Below are positions 1 through 9,169 of a stretch of 64,000 nucleotides of DNA, piece after piece. The DNA comes from J027 sp965215855 (GTDB lineage Bacteria > Chloroflexota > Anaerolineae > Aggregatilineales > J027). The stretch's first letter is position 1, and each line of letters opens with the position of its first letter. The notes beneath the pieces are model-generated. The model was not told the DNA's origin. It did no database searches and saw only the letters and a list, made by a program, of their open reading frames with translations. Location of the stretch: assembly GCA_965215855.1 (NCBI GenBank), contig CBDCER010000001.1:178553-242552 (forward strand), written 5' to 3'. A program made the position numbers and the translations under genes.

Positions 1-116
1 AGGATGTATTTCAGGTAGAAGCGGCGCGGACAATCCTCAAAATCCTGTAGTTTGGATTGGGTGAATTGAAAACCACGCGGCAGACTGAGCGCGGCGTCAA
101 CTTGAAGATCAGCCAT
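1..116 (-). CDS. PD-(D/E)XK (RecB/Cas4-type) nuclease, N-terminal fragment cut by the window edge
   Basis: Only the first 38 codons lie in the window. Reading leftwards from the ATG at 116-114, residues 18-38 contain a SKLQDFEDCPRRFYLKYI stretch. This is the hallmark N-terminal motif of RecB-family nucleases (AddB, Cas4, RecB C-terminal domain): Ser-x-Leu, an aromatic, then Cys-Pro-Arg-Arg-Phe. Cys29 is where many of these enzymes bind a 4Fe-4S cluster. The start overlaps the stop of the UvrD gene by 8 bases (CTGAATGGCTGA), so translation is probably coupled. The context suggests the nuclease subunit of a split AddAB-like helicase-nuclease. The catalytic Asp/Glu/Lys residues lie outside the window and cannot be checked. 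Confidence 0.75.
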   Translation of the reverse strand, partial: MADLQVDAALSLPRGFQFTQSKLQDFEDCPRRFYLKYI

Positions 117-2382
117 TCAGATGCTCCAACAGATGAATGAGTGGCAGGGCAGGTTGCTTAACACGATGGCCGCCTTGTTCCCAGAAACGTCCGGTGTTCC
201 AGGTAATGATAAGCTCGGATTTGGCGCGGGTGATGCCCACATAGAGCAGGCGCAGACGTTCGGCGGCGTTGGCGAAACGATCTTGCTTCGAGGCATCGCC
301 CAGGTGATAGTTTGCTAGTTTGCCGTCGATCAATGCCTGGAGTTGGGCCATGATTTCGGCTTCCAGATTGAGATTGTCGCGCACGAACCATTTTTCGCCG
401 ATGAATTCTTCATATTCCAGGGCGGATGGGAAGCTATAGTTGTTGACGGCCATCAGGTAGACACGATCCCATTCCAGCCCCTTAGCGGCGTGTAGGGTGG
501 CGATGGTGATGGTGCTGGGTTTGGGTTCGTAGCCAGTTTCGCTATCGTCGAAGCCGATGAAGCGGCGCTCGTTTTCGCTGATGCGGCGCAGCTCTTCAGC
601 GAATTCGGTCAGGCGATAGCTGGCATGATCCCGTGAGATGCTTTTGAGGACGACGGCGATTTTGTAGGCCAGGGCGATGTCGGCGGGGTCGGTAAAAATG
701 TCGCCGCTGATGGTTAAGACAAGTTGGTCGATAGGCAGACTGGTTGCATCTAGCCAGCGGCGGATTAGGATGATGAAAGCCTGGAGATCGGCTTGCCACT
801 CATCGTCAAGGCTGGTTACTTTCAATACCTCGCGCCAGTCGGTCTCAACAGGCCAAATAATTTCTTCAACACGATTCAGGCGACTGAGTAAGCGGGCGAT
901 GGGGGGCCGCGCGTTGTCTTCATCTTCATCGTCGTTGTCTACTCCTAGTGCAGAAATGTGGCGTAGCCAGACTCCATGATAGGTTTGGGCTAATTTGCGG
1001 GCGCTGCGAGGATCGGCCAGGTAGTCCATCACGAAGCCGAGAATACGGGCGGTTTGGCGTGTTTCGGTGGTGCTGCGGAGCAATTCTTCGTAATCTAGAT
1101 GATGGTGTTTTAGTTGCTCGGCCAATTGATAGCCCCGGTTGTTTTCCGGCACGAGGACGGCGACGGTTTTATCGGGATTATCTGGTAGCCAGTTGAGTAG
1201 ATTTCGCACCACCATATTCAGTTCGTCATCGGGCGTCAGTTGCTTGTTGGCGGGGTAAATATAGATATTCGAGACGGCGTCTCGGGGATTTTCTTGCACA
1301 TCGCCAGGTTCGGTGGGTTCAATACGCTGGAAGTAGAAGGCGTCACGTAGCGTCGAAACGGGATGGTCATAGACGCTCCAGCGGGCAAGTTCGTTGGCGA
1401 GTTCCATGATTTTGCGCGAGGAACGTCCAGATTTGCTGAGGGGGTGTTCGCGGACATCGTCACGAGCCAGAAATTCGCGCAAATAGCGTAGATCGGCAGT
1501 GGTGAACGTGGTGTTGATGGCCTGATTGGGATCACCAACGCGCACCCAGTTTTTGCCAGCGGAGAGCAGTTCGAGCATCTCTTGTTGGAGCTTGCTGCTG
1601 TCCTGGGCTTCGTCTTCCAGGATGTACGGCCATTTTTCGCGCTGACGTTTGAGGAAGCGTTCGTCTTCTTCCAATGCGATCAGTGCCAGCCGTACCAGGT
1701 CATCGAAATCTACCGCGCCGCGATAGGCCAGGCTGCGCTGATAGTCTTGATAAACAGTGACGGCGAAGCGGGCCAGATCGAAGGTTTCATCAGTTCCATT
1801 CAATGCGTTTAACAGGTCTTCGGGAGTCTGGCGGTGGGCTTTGGCATTGCTAATGAAACGGGCAGCTAGGTCTTCGAGGGCGACTGGCAGGTGATGTTGA
1901 AAGACACGATTCTGCTGGTTTTCGCTAATATCTTCGTCGAGTATCCAAGCCAGACGCGGACGCCATTCGGGAAGATGGGCGTTGACGGCTTCAATTTGTA
2001 TATTACGCGAGACACGTTCATCGACAATGCGAAAGTCTTCAGCCAGACCAACCAGGGTCGGGCGCTCGCGCACGATGTCATGGGCCAGGCCGTGCAGGGT
2101 GCGGACGCGGTAGCCGCTATAGGGCAATAAGCCGCGCTCGTGTTCCAGGATATGGGCGATGCGGCTTTTGAAACTGTTGACAGCGGAATTGGTGAAGGTC
2201 ACGATGAGGACCTCGCGCTCGTTCTTAAAGCTACGCGAGTCTAGGCGTTGCACCAATTGAGCAGCGAGATGCGATAGGGTGAAGGTTTTGCCGCTGCCAG
2301 GGACGGCGGAAATACCCATCAGACCCCGACTGTAGCCGCCGATGATGTCCCATTGTTGCTGGCGAAACTTAAAGTCAGTCAT
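109..2382 (-). CDS. UvrD/PcrA-like SF1A DNA helicase
   Basis: 757 residues with a complete set of superfamily 1A helicase motifs. There is an N-terminal Gln motif (FKFRQQQWDI), Walker A GSGKT at about 29-33, motif Ia VTFTNSAV, Walker B LEDEAQDS, motif III VGDPNQAIN, motif V TLHAAKGLEWDRV and motif VI LLYVGITRAK. The enzyme should translocate 3' to 5' on DNA using ATP. It begins with an ATGA overlap (2379-2382) with the AddB-like gene and its end overlaps the nuclease gene, so all three are probably made and used together in double-strand-break processing. It differs from AddA in having no fused C-terminal nuclease, which is instead encoded next door. A general repair helicase role is the alternative. 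Confidence 0.9.
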   Translation of the reverse strand: MTDFKFRQQQWDIIGGYSRGLMGISAVPGSGKTFTLSHLAAQLVQRLDSRSFKNEREVLIVTFTNSAVNSFKSRIAHILEHERGLLPYSGYRVRTLHGLAHDIVRERPTLVGLAEDFRIVDERVSRNIQIEAVNAHLPEWRPRLAWILDEDISENQQNRVFQHHLPVALEDLAARFISNAKAHRQTPEDLLNALNGTDETFDLARFAVTVYQDYQRSLAYRGAVDFDDLVRLALIALEEDERFLKRQREKWPYILEDEAQDSSKLQQEMLELLSAGKNWVRVGDPNQAINTTFTTADLRYLREFLARDDVREHPLSKSGRSSRKIMELANELARWSVYDHPVSTLRDAFYFQRIEPTEPGDVQENPRDAVSNIYIYPANKQLTPDDELNMVVRNLLNWLPDNPDKTVAVLVPENNRGYQLAEQLKHHHLDYEELLRSTTETRQTARILGFVMDYLADPRSARKLAQTYHGVWLRHISALGVDNDDEDEDNARPPIARLLSRLNRVEEIIWPVETDWREVLKVTSLDDEWQADLQAFIILIRRWLDATSLPIDQLVLTISGDIFTDPADIALAYKIAVVLKSISRDHASYRLTEFAEELRRISENERRFIGFDDSETGYEPKPSTITIATLHAAKGLEWDRVYLMAVNNYSFPSALEYEEFIGEKWFVRDNLNLEAEIMAQLQALIDGKLANYHLGDASKQDRFANAAERLRLLYVGITRAKSELIITWNTGRFWEQGGHRVKQPALPLIHLLEHLNG

Positions 2383-4430
2383 GCGTCACCTTCGGGACGA
2401 AGAATATGCTGGAACAAATGTAGCAACGGTCCGCGTTGCTCGAAGCCTTGTTCGCCCAGGTCAGCAATGGCAAGGAAGAGCTGCTGGTGACAGCGGCGCA
2501 CCAATCCCAACACCAGTCGGTAGAGCGTTTGCCAATTGGTATCTTGTTCGTCTTCATCAGTCCAGATATGATCGACCGGATAATCGCGGCGCAAAACATA
2601 GGGGTGGGTCAGCGGCTGATCCAGACGTTCGCCCCAGGCTTGACTACCGACGTCAATCCAGAATTGGTAATCCACTGGGCGGTTCCGCATCAAGTAGGTG
2701 TAGGCGGGCGCGATGAACACAGCGTCGGTTTCTTCTTTTTGCCAGCTAAGAGGGTGGAAAGCGGCCAATAAGCCCTCGCTGACGAGTTCACGATAGATAT
2801 GCCAGACGGGTGACCAATCGTCTGTTCCTTCGGGGTAGAGTGCTACGCGGAAACTGTAGGCTGAATCAATCAGTTGAGCAGCGACAGTTCCGGTATCCAA
2901 ATCGGTCTGGAAGCCAAAGCCAGTCTGCGTAGCAACATCGCCGAATAGGCTTCGTAGGAAATGGTCGGGCGGGGTGGACGCTGCCAGTTCACGTTGCTGG
3001 AGGAGCCAATCGCGCAGATGTTGATAGCGTTCGCCGCTGGTGTAGGTGATGCGTTGCTGCATCGTGGCGTTGATGATGTCGAAGGGGCCGGGTTCGTGCC
3101 TGCCTACACCATATACAATGTCGGTCAAAAGCCCGGCACGGATTGGATCGAGGCCATCTATCAGTTGCACAAGGGCACTGGCGAAATCGTTGGCTTGTGG
3201 CGTGGTCGGTTCAGTGGGGTTAACCAGTTGCATCAGCGTCAGCATGGCCCGTGCTGCTGGTTCTTCACGGATGGCGCGTGATGGACGGTGGGAGACGATG
3301 GGTACGCCTGCATTTTCGAGGCGATTCATGACGGAAAAGCGCAATGAGTCATTTAGGAATGGAGCGATGAGAACGATTTCGCGGGGCGAGATGCGTTGGT
3401 TGTGGACCAGATCTATAACCTGTTCACAAACCCAATCTAGCATTTGGGGGTAGAAGGTATAGAACTGGTAGGTGAACGCGGCTTCGGGATCACCGGTGGG
3501 AGCCGGAATATCTCCCGTGTCGTCAAATGCTTGAGCAACAGCTTGCTCCAGGTGTTGCAAGGGCGGCGATTGCCCATGAGCGGTTGCGTGGACTTCATGC
3601 GACTGGCAGAGGTCGCGCAGGTGATGGGCCGCGTCGGGTTCTGCACCCAGGAAAATGCGATATCCAGCGTCGCTATCGTAGACCAGCAAGGCGGATTCGA
3701 GTGACGGCCACAGCCAGCGAATGAAGTCGAGCGCAACAGGGCTATTTTCTTCGATGTTGTCAGCAACCAGGTGGCGATATTGTTTCCGCAGATAGGCAGC
3801 CGATTGCTCTATGTTCAGAATGTGGCGGGTAAAGACTTCGATTTGTAACGAGAAATCTAGCAAATTGTGTTGCAGACAGTGGGCGCGGAAATTTTGGGCG
3901 ACTTCCTGCCAAGTGCGATAAACCATGTGGCGGCTAGAATGCCCTCCCCAGGCGGCAATAAGGCGCTCGGTTACGTCTTCGATGTTAAAGCCGTTGATGG
4001 CAGCTTTGGAGAGGTTATCGAGTGCCTGGGCAATCAAACGGGCACGGGGCACGCTGACACTATCGAAACGTCCGGTCTGAGTGGCCTCATCGACAAATTG
4101 GGCCATGTGATATTGAGCAGTTTCGATGGTCAGAAAAGTGGGTTCTGTATCGCCTGCAAAACCAGCAGGTTCGGCGATTAAGGGCCAGAATCGCTCGGCA
4201 CTGCGGCGGGCCAGACCACCGATGGTCACAATATCGACGCCAGCGACATTCGACCAGCCGGATTCCACCAAGTTGATTTGATAAGGACGTCCCAGTGTAC
4301 GTTGGGGAACGAGTGCCAGAACCGCGTATGGGGAGACGTCATCTTCTAGCAGGGAATGTAGATGTTGCATAGCAGCGGTTGTTTTACCAGTTCCCGCCGG
4401 ACCTTCTAGGAATGTTGTTGTCATGGGCAT
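2379..4430 (-). CDS. AddB-like, probably inactivated SF1 helicase subunit
   Basis: 683 residues. Walker A is intact near the N terminus (GPAGTGKTT, residues 10-18). The Walker B region reads LVADNIEEN instead of the DExQD of active UvrD helicases, as in AddB-type subunits that bind recombination signals but do not unwind DNA. The C-terminal third keeps a motif-VI-like segment (LVRRCHQQLFLAIADLGEQG). The protein is far shorter than Bacillus AddB (about 1,160 residues) and lacks the C-terminal Cys-rich nuclease module, matching the separate nuclease gene at the window start. It is first in the three-gene operon. ATGs at 4430 and 4424 are both possible starts, and no strong Shine-Dalgarno is visible for either. 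The AddB assignment is an inference from motifs and context. Confidence 0.65.
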   Translation of the reverse strand: MPMTTTFLEGPAGTGKTTAAMQHLHSLLEDDVSPYAVLALVPQRTLGRPYQINLVESGWSNVAGVDIVTIGGLARRSAERFWPLIAEPAGFAGDTEPTFLTIETAQYHMAQFVDEATQTGRFDSVSVPRARLIAQALDNLSKAAINGFNIEDVTERLIAAWGGHSSRHMVYRTWQEVAQNFRAHCLQHNLLDFSLQIEVFTRHILNIEQSAAYLRKQYRHLVADNIEENSPVALDFIRWLWPSLESALLVYDSDAGYRIFLGAEPDAAHHLRDLCQSHEVHATAHGQSPPLQHLEQAVAQAFDDTGDIPAPTGDPEAAFTYQFYTFYPQMLDWVCEQVIDLVHNQRISPREIVLIAPFLNDSLRFSVMNRLENAGVPIVSHRPSRAIREEPAARAMLTLMQLVNPTEPTTPQANDFASALVQLIDGLDPIRAGLLTDIVYGVGRHEPGPFDIINATMQQRITYTSGERYQHLRDWLLQQRELAASTPPDHFLRSLFGDVATQTGFGFQTDLDTGTVAAQLIDSAYSFRVALYPEGTDDWSPVWHIYRELVSEGLLAAFHPLSWQKEETDAVFIAPAYTYLMRNRPVDYQFWIDVGSQAWGERLDQPLTHPYVLRRDYPVDHIWTDEDEQDTNWQTLYRLVLGLVRRCHQQLFLAIADLGEQGFEQRGPLLHLFQHILRPEGDA

Positions 4431-4511
4431 ATTCAGGTTGATGGAAATCGTTAATAGCAGACCTATTTTATCATAGAATGGCCGTTTTCAGGCGATTAAT
4501 CTGGTATGAAT

Positions 4512-4549
4512 CATACGGCCTCATGCGCGATTCATCTTGCAGCCGTATG
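4512..4549. repeat. Inverted repeat in the 4.5 kb divergent intergenic region
   Basis: A perfect 8-base inverted repeat, CATACGGC at 4512-4519 and GCCGTATG at 4542-4549, separated by 22 bases. With the longer stem immediately downstream it forms a two-hairpin region between the AddB-like gene and the cation ATPase gene. Function unknown. Confidence 0.6.
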
Positions 4550-4555
4550 CTTAAA

Positions 4556-4620
4556 TCTGAGATAGAGTTGCCAGACATCAGCCAGACTATTAAGATTGAT
4601 GGGCAACTAGATATCTCAGA
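4556..4620 (+). promoter_or_regulatory. Long inverted repeat upstream of the P-type ATPase start
   Basis: TCTGAGATA (4556-4564) pairs with TATCTCAGA (4612-4620), and AGTTGCC (4566-4572) pairs with GGCAACT (4602-4608). This gives a 9 + 7 base-pair stem with a small internal loop and a 29-base terminal loop. The stem ends 15 bases before the ATPase ATG, just ahead of the AAAGGA ribosome-binding site. It could be an mRNA leader controlling translation or a protein-binding dyad. It does not match the riboswitch consensuses I know for ion-ATPase genes. Confidence 0.6.
4568..4596 (+). promoter_or_regulatory. Candidate sigma-70-type promoter for the cation ATPase
   Basis: TTGCCA (4568-4573), a 17-base spacer, then TAAGAT (4591-4596): 5 of 6 and 4 of 6 matches to the sigma-70 consensus. 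It lies inside the inverted repeat described above. If it is used, the repeat would act at the DNA level, because the 5' arm would not be transcribed. Confidence 0.35.
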
Positions 4621-4635
4621 ACCAAAGGATTTTTT

Positions 4636-7410
4636 ATGTCTGTATGGCACACGCAATCAATAGCCGAAGTTCTGAAGGACTTACAGGTTGATTCGGACAC
4701 AGGATTATCGGCAGAAGAAGTTCAGAAACGGATGGCGCAGTATGGCCCAAACCAACTGGCCGAAGCACCTCCCGTCAGTTTTTGGAAACGGTTAGCGGCC
4801 CAATTCAATAACTTTGTGATTTATATTTTGCTGTTTGCTGCTGTTGTTTCATTTATTCTGAGCCTGACGGAGGATAAACCGCCCTATGAATCGGTGGCGA
4901 TTATGGCAATCGTCATTCTTAATACGGCGTTGGGGGTTGTGCAGGAAGGCCGGGCCGAGCAAGCATTGGCGGCACTGAAGAAACTGGCGGCTCCCGATGC
5001 ACGGGTTCTGCGTGGGGGACATACATTGGCAGTCACAGCATCCAAGATTGTGCCCGGTGACATTGTGCTGCTAGAGGCAGGTGATAATATACCAGCCGAT
5101 TTGCGCTTGCTTGAAACGGCGAACCTGAGTATTGAAGAAGCATCGTTGACTGGCGAATCTGTGCCCGTGCAAAAGGATGCGACTGAGATTGCAGGCGAAC
5201 ATGCGGTGTTGGGAGACCGGCACAATATGGCGTATTCGAGTACAGTTGCGACCTATGGGCGTGGCAAGGCCGTCGTTGTGGCAACGGGGATGCAGACCGA
5301 GATTGGCAAGATCGCCGAGCAGTTGCAATCCACCGAAATTGAGGAAACGCCATTGCAAGAGAGTCTCAATGAATTGGGGCGAATGCTGAGTATCGCGGCG
5401 TTGATTATTTGCGGCATTATTTTTGCTTTGGGGGCGGTTCAGGCGTTGCGGCATGGCGAGGAATTGATTGTTGCGCTGGAGGAAAGCTTCCTCATTGCGA
5501 TTTCGTTGGCGATTGCGGCTGTACCGGAGGGGTTGCCAGCGGTGGTGACAATTAATCTGGCGATTGGAATGCGTGAGATGATCCAACGCAATGCACTCAT
5601 TCGACGTCTGCCAGCGGTGGAGACGTTGGGCAGTGCAACAGCGATTTGCTCCGATAAAACTGGTACGCTGACCCAAAATCAGATGACGGCGGTGCGATTA
5701 GTGGTCGCTGGACAACGCCTGGATGTGACGGGCGAAGGCTATGGTGTAGAAGGTGATTTCCGACTGAATGGCGAGGTCAAGGACCCGCATGAGTGGTTAC
5801 AGCTGGAACGATTGTTGTTGGGTGGCTTGCTGGCGAGCGATGCACGGTTGGAAAAAGACGAGGAAGCGCCAACTGGCTACCGGATGGTGGGTGATCCGAC
5901 TGAAGGAGCGATGGTGGTGGCGGCGGCCAAAGCGGGCTACTGGCGCAAAGAGACTGAGCAGCAATATCCACGTGTGGCGGAAGTGCCCTTCGACTCGGCC
6001 CGCAAGCGCATGAGCACCATCCACAAGTTGCCAGACGGGAACGGCTATTTGGCCTTTGTGAAGGGCGCACCCGATATTGTCATCGACCTGTGTGACACGT
6101 TGTATGAAAATGGCGATTCGGTCCCCATTACGCCAGAACGTCGCCAGAATATTCTGGATGTTAATAGCGGGATGGCGAGTGAGGCGTTGCGGGTGTTGGC
6201 GGTGGCTCAACGTCGGTTGGATAAGCTACCGGACGAGGTTGATTCAGAAACAGTAGAGCGTGATCTGGAGTTGGTGGGGTTGATTGCTTTGCGTGATCCA
6301 GCCCGGCCAGAAGTCAAGCCAGCGATTGAGCAGGCCCGCAGTGCCGGTATTCGTACTGTAATGGTGACAGGGGATTATCCGGATACTGCCAGAGCCATTG
6401 CTGAAGAGATTGGCTTGTTGCGTAAGGATGGGCGGGTAGTCAGTGGGGCTGAATTGGAACAGATGTCGGACGATGAGCTGGATACCATTTTGGCGGATGT
6501 TGATGCTTTTGCACGGGTTTCGCCCAGCCACAAAGTGCGGATCGTGGAAGCTTTCCGGCGCGATAGGCACGTGGTGGCGATGACGGGCGATGGTGTCAAT
6601 GATGCACCTGCGCTCAAACGCTCTAGTATTGGCGTGGCAATGGGTATCACTGGCACGGATGTGAGTAAAGAAAGCGCCGATATGATCCTGACCGATGATA
6701 ACTATGCCAGTATTGTGTCGGCTGTGGAGCAGGGACGCATCATCTATGGCAATATCCGCAAGTTTGTCTACTTTTTGCTGAGTTGTAACTTGGCTGAAAT
6801 TTCAGTGATTTTCCTGGCGACATTGTTTGATTGGGGAACGCCGCTGACGGCCATTCAATTGCTGTGGCTCAATCTGGTGACGGATGGTGCGCCTGCGTTG
6901 GCATTGGGTGTCGAGAAAGGCGACCCAGACATCATGGCGCATCCACCACGCGATCCCGATGAACCGATTATCAACGAGGACATGCAGATTGGCATGGTGA
7001 TTCAGACGATAGTGATGACGGCTGTCACACTGATTGCCTATGCTTATGGCCGCGACAAAGGTGGTATCGAGTTAGGGCGTACTCTAGCGTTTATGACCCT
7101 GTCGGCGGCGCAGTTAACTCGTGCCTATAGTTCACGTTCGGAGCTGTTTACGATATTCCGCATTGGTGTGTTTAGCAATAAATATATGCAATGGGCAGTG
7201 TTGACGTCGTTGATTGGCTTGTTGCTGGTGGTGTATGTACCATTTTTGCAAACGATTTTCGAGACGGTGTCGATGACAGCAGAACATTGGGCTGTGGTGT
7301 TGCCATTGTTGTTGTTGCCGACGGTAGCGGCTGAGGCAACTAAGCCTTTCTTGCAGCGGCGTCATGCACAACGTGAGGCGGCAGCGATGGCGAGTTCTGA
7401 AGCTGTTTAA
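4636..7410 (+). CDS. P2-type (calcium-ATPase-like) cation-transporting P-type ATPase
   Basis: 924 residues, normal for the family. It has the N-terminal cation ATPase domain, the TGES actuator motif, the M4 PEGLPAVV motif, the phosphorylation site DKTGTLT with Asp340, a nucleotide-binding domain, and the TGDGVNDAPAL hinge at about 650-660. Metal-ligand positions known from SERCA are kept: Asn and Glu in M5 (LLSCNLAEI) and Asn-Leu-Val-Thr-Asp in M6 (LNLVTDGAPA). This favours Ca2+, with Na+ or K+ type substrates not excluded. The protein sits in the cytoplasmic membrane and exports cations using ATP. AAAGGA about 7 bases upstream supports the 4636 start. It is divergent from the AddB-like operon and preceded by strong inverted repeats. 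Confidence 0.93.
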   Translation: MSVWHTQSIAEVLKDLQVDSDTGLSAEEVQKRMAQYGPNQLAEAPPVSFWKRLAAQFNNFVIYILLFAAVVSFILSLTEDKPPYESVAIMAIVILNTALGVVQEGRAEQALAALKKLAAPDARVLRGGHTLAVTASKIVPGDIVLLEAGDNIPADLRLLETANLSIEEASLTGESVPVQKDATEIAGEHAVLGDRHNMAYSSTVATYGRGKAVVVATGMQTEIGKIAEQLQSTEIEETPLQESLNELGRMLSIAALIICGIIFALGAVQALRHGEELIVALEESFLIAISLAIAAVPEGLPAVVTINLAIGMREMIQRNALIRRLPAVETLGSATAICSDKTGTLTQNQMTAVRLVVAGQRLDVTGEGYGVEGDFRLNGEVKDPHEWLQLERLLLGGLLASDARLEKDEEAPTGYRMVGDPTEGAMVVAAAKAGYWRKETEQQYPRVAEVPFDSARKRMSTIHKLPDGNGYLAFVKGAPDIVIDLCDTLYENGDSVPITPERRQNILDVNSGMASEALRVLAVAQRRLDKLPDEVDSETVERDLELVGLIALRDPARPEVKPAIEQARSAGIRTVMVTGDYPDTARAIAEEIGLLRKDGRVVSGAELEQMSDDELDTILADVDAFARVSPSHKVRIVEAFRRDRHVVAMTGDGVNDAPALKRSSIGVAMGITGTDVSKESADMILTDDNYASIVSAVEQGRIIYGNIRKFVYFLLSCNLAEISVIFLATLFDWGTPLTAIQLLWLNLVTDGAPALALGVEKGDPDIMAHPPRDPDEPIINEDMQIGMVIQTIVMTAVTLIAYAYGRDKGGIELGRTLAFMTLSAAQLTRAYSSRSELFTIFRIGVFSNKYMQWAVLTSLIGLLLVVYVPFLQTIFETVSMTAEHWAVVLPLLLLPTVAAEATKPFLQRRHAQREAAAMASSEAV

Positions 7411-7455
7411 CAGCTTGATTACATTTGTGTGCCAAACTCCAAGTATCAGTGCGAG

Positions 7456-7494
7456 GCTCGCCCGTCATGTCAAAAAATGAGGTGATGGGCGAGC
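7456..7494. terminator. Strong hairpin after the cation ATPase gene
   Basis: GCTCGCCCGTCA (7456-7467) pairs with TGATGGGCGAGC (7483-7494): 12 pairs including one G-U, with a 15-base loop containing six A. It lies 46 bases after the ATPase stop and 25 bases before the next start. No U-run follows, so it is not a textbook intrinsic terminator. It may be a U-poor terminator or an mRNA stability element. Confidence 0.45.
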
Positions 7495-7518
7495 GAACAG
7501 GTTCATGGAGAAACTGAA

Positions 7519-9069
7519 ATGAATAAGTTCCGGTTATTCATAATACTGGGGTTCTCATTGTTGCTGGTTGGGAGTCTGGGGCAACGGCATGACGCTGCGT
7601 ATTCTCAAGATGAGACTAATGAGGACTGCGTGGCGCTGGTGACGGAGGCTATGCGGATATTGGGGAGTGCGTGTGCTGAAGTGGGTAGCAATGAAGCCTG
7701 CTACGGGCATACACTAGTATCCGCAACGTTTCGGGAAGAGAATGTGGAACGTCAGTTTTTGACCAGTGGCGATATTGTGTCGATTGAAGCCCTAGAGGCG
7801 CTGGTGACAGATCCTTTGAATCTAGATACCGGTACGTGGGGCATTGCGTTGATGCGGTTGCAAGCTGATTTGCCAGATTCGTCGATGACCCTGATTTTGA
7901 TGGGTGATACACAGTTGACCAGTGCGGTTGACCCCAATATTGCCGCTTTGCCAACTTGTGCCGTCACGAATGACTCGGCACGGAATATGAATCTGCGAGC
8001 TGGACCGGGGCTTAACTGGGAAATCACGGGCGTTTTGCCAGCAGAGGAGACTTTGGTTGCCAATGGGCGTGATGAAGAGGGTGACTGGGTGCGCGTGGTG
8101 CGGAACGGCGCGTTTGGTTGGGTTTACACGCCACGCATGACTATAGATTGTGAGGTTGAGACGTTGGCGGTGGTGGATGAGACAGCCGAGACGAGTACCA
8201 TCTATTCTCAACCTATGCAGGCGTTTACGCTGCAAAGCGGCACTGAGAGCATGTGTCAGGAAGCTCCGAATGCATTGCTGGTCGAGTCACCTTCTGGACA
8301 ACGGGCGCATATTATGGTCAATGGAGTCGAGTTGGAGTTTGCCAGCGCTGGTATTCTGACGGCTGATCTCAATGGCGATTTGGTCATCGCCGGGCTGGAA
8401 GGCAAAATTCAGGTGACAGCTCTCGGACATACATTCTTGGTAGAGCCTGGGTTGCAAACACTTGTACGGCTGCAAAATGGGCTACCCATTGATATTCCCG
8501 AAGTACCGCATCCCATTATCAACTCTGCATTAGAGGGGATCCCACGTGACGTGTTGGAGGATGGGTTAGGGGATATTCTCGATATTGATGTTGGTACGAT
8601 TATTGACATACCGCGACTGGACGAAATACCCTCGATCCGGCCAGGTGATGGTGATACAGATACCCCGATAGATGGCGTTGACATACCCTCTATTGATCCG
8701 ATTCCAGGCGGCGACGGCGGTGATATTGGTGTGCCGCCGGATGGCACGCTGAATCCGACCTGTGCGGTGGGGTCCAGAGTGTCGGGAGTCTATACTGCCG
8801 TGAATCTATCGGCATCGTCGGAGACATTTGTGTTGCGACTATCCGACGGGATTCGATATGTCAGCCCTGGAACGATGATTACAGTTCGGTCCGGGGAAAC
8901 TGTTGCCGATACGGTGTCGCTGGCGATTACCGAACCTGTATCATCAGAGGCGACGGCGGTCAGTGTGGAAGTGACGGATGTCAGTCCGAATGTGACAGTG
9001 GTTGTGTCGGGTGAGGTGAATTGTGGAGTGGATGATAGTGATCCAGATGGATTGCCTACCAGTGATTAA
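7519..9069 (+). CDS. Secreted protein with a bacterial SH3 domain and a Pro/Asp/Gly-rich linker
   Basis: 516 residues. An N-terminal signal peptide (about residues 1-30, hydrophobic core FIILGFSLLLVGSL) directs export. Residues about 150-210 form a bacterial SH3 (SH3b) domain with the NLRAGPGLNWEI and GWVY signatures, often found in cell-wall or peptide-binding proteins. A long low-complexity stretch of Ile, Asp, Pro and Gly repeats (about 335-410) acts as a linker. A beta-rich C-terminal domain with conserved-looking flanking Cys follows. A possible start at 7519 is preceded by GGAGAAACTGAA. It sits 100 bases upstream of the kinase/STAND/WD40 gene on the same strand and could be an extracellular partner, but no specific function can be assigned. 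Confidence 0.75.
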   Translation: MNKFRLFIILGFSLLLVGSLGQRHDAAYSQDETNEDCVALVTEAMRILGSACAEVGSNEACYGHTLVSATFREENVERQFLTSGDIVSIEALEALVTDPLNLDTGTWGIALMRLQADLPDSSMTLILMGDTQLTSAVDPNIAALPTCAVTNDSARNMNLRAGPGLNWEITGVLPAEETLVANGRDEEGDWVRVVRNGAFGWVYTPRMTIDCEVETLAVVDETAETSTIYSQPMQAFTLQSGTESMCQEAPNALLVESPSGQRAHIMVNGVELEFASAGILTADLNGDLVIAGLEGKIQVTALGHTFLVEPGLQTLVRLQNGLPIDIPEVPHPIINSALEGIPRDVLEDGLGDILDIDVGTIIDIPRLDEIPSIRPGDGDTDTPIDGVDIPSIDPIPGGDGGDIGVPPDGTLNPTCAVGSRVSGVYTAVNLSASSETFVLRLSDGIRYVSPGTMITVRSGETVADTVSLAITEPVSSEATAVSVEVTDVSPNVTVVVSGEVNCGVDDSDPDGLPTSD

Positions 9070-9169
9070 CCCATGTGGCATCTAGCTATTGCTTTTTCCG
9101 ATGTGTCCTTTCTACGAGTCGCATGGGTATACCATTTGTGTTGAGTAACAGAGTATAGGAAACAGATAC

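Noticed and set aside
4431..4635. A yybP-ykoY or magnesium-type riboswitch before the P-type ATPase
   Set aside because: The hairpins do not carry the conserved bases I know for these classes; kept only as a structure of unknown kind.
4471..4663. Two 61-codon frames on opposite strands in the 4.5 kb gap
   Set aside because: They mirror each other because of the inverted repeats and overlap the ATPase start; no family recognised.
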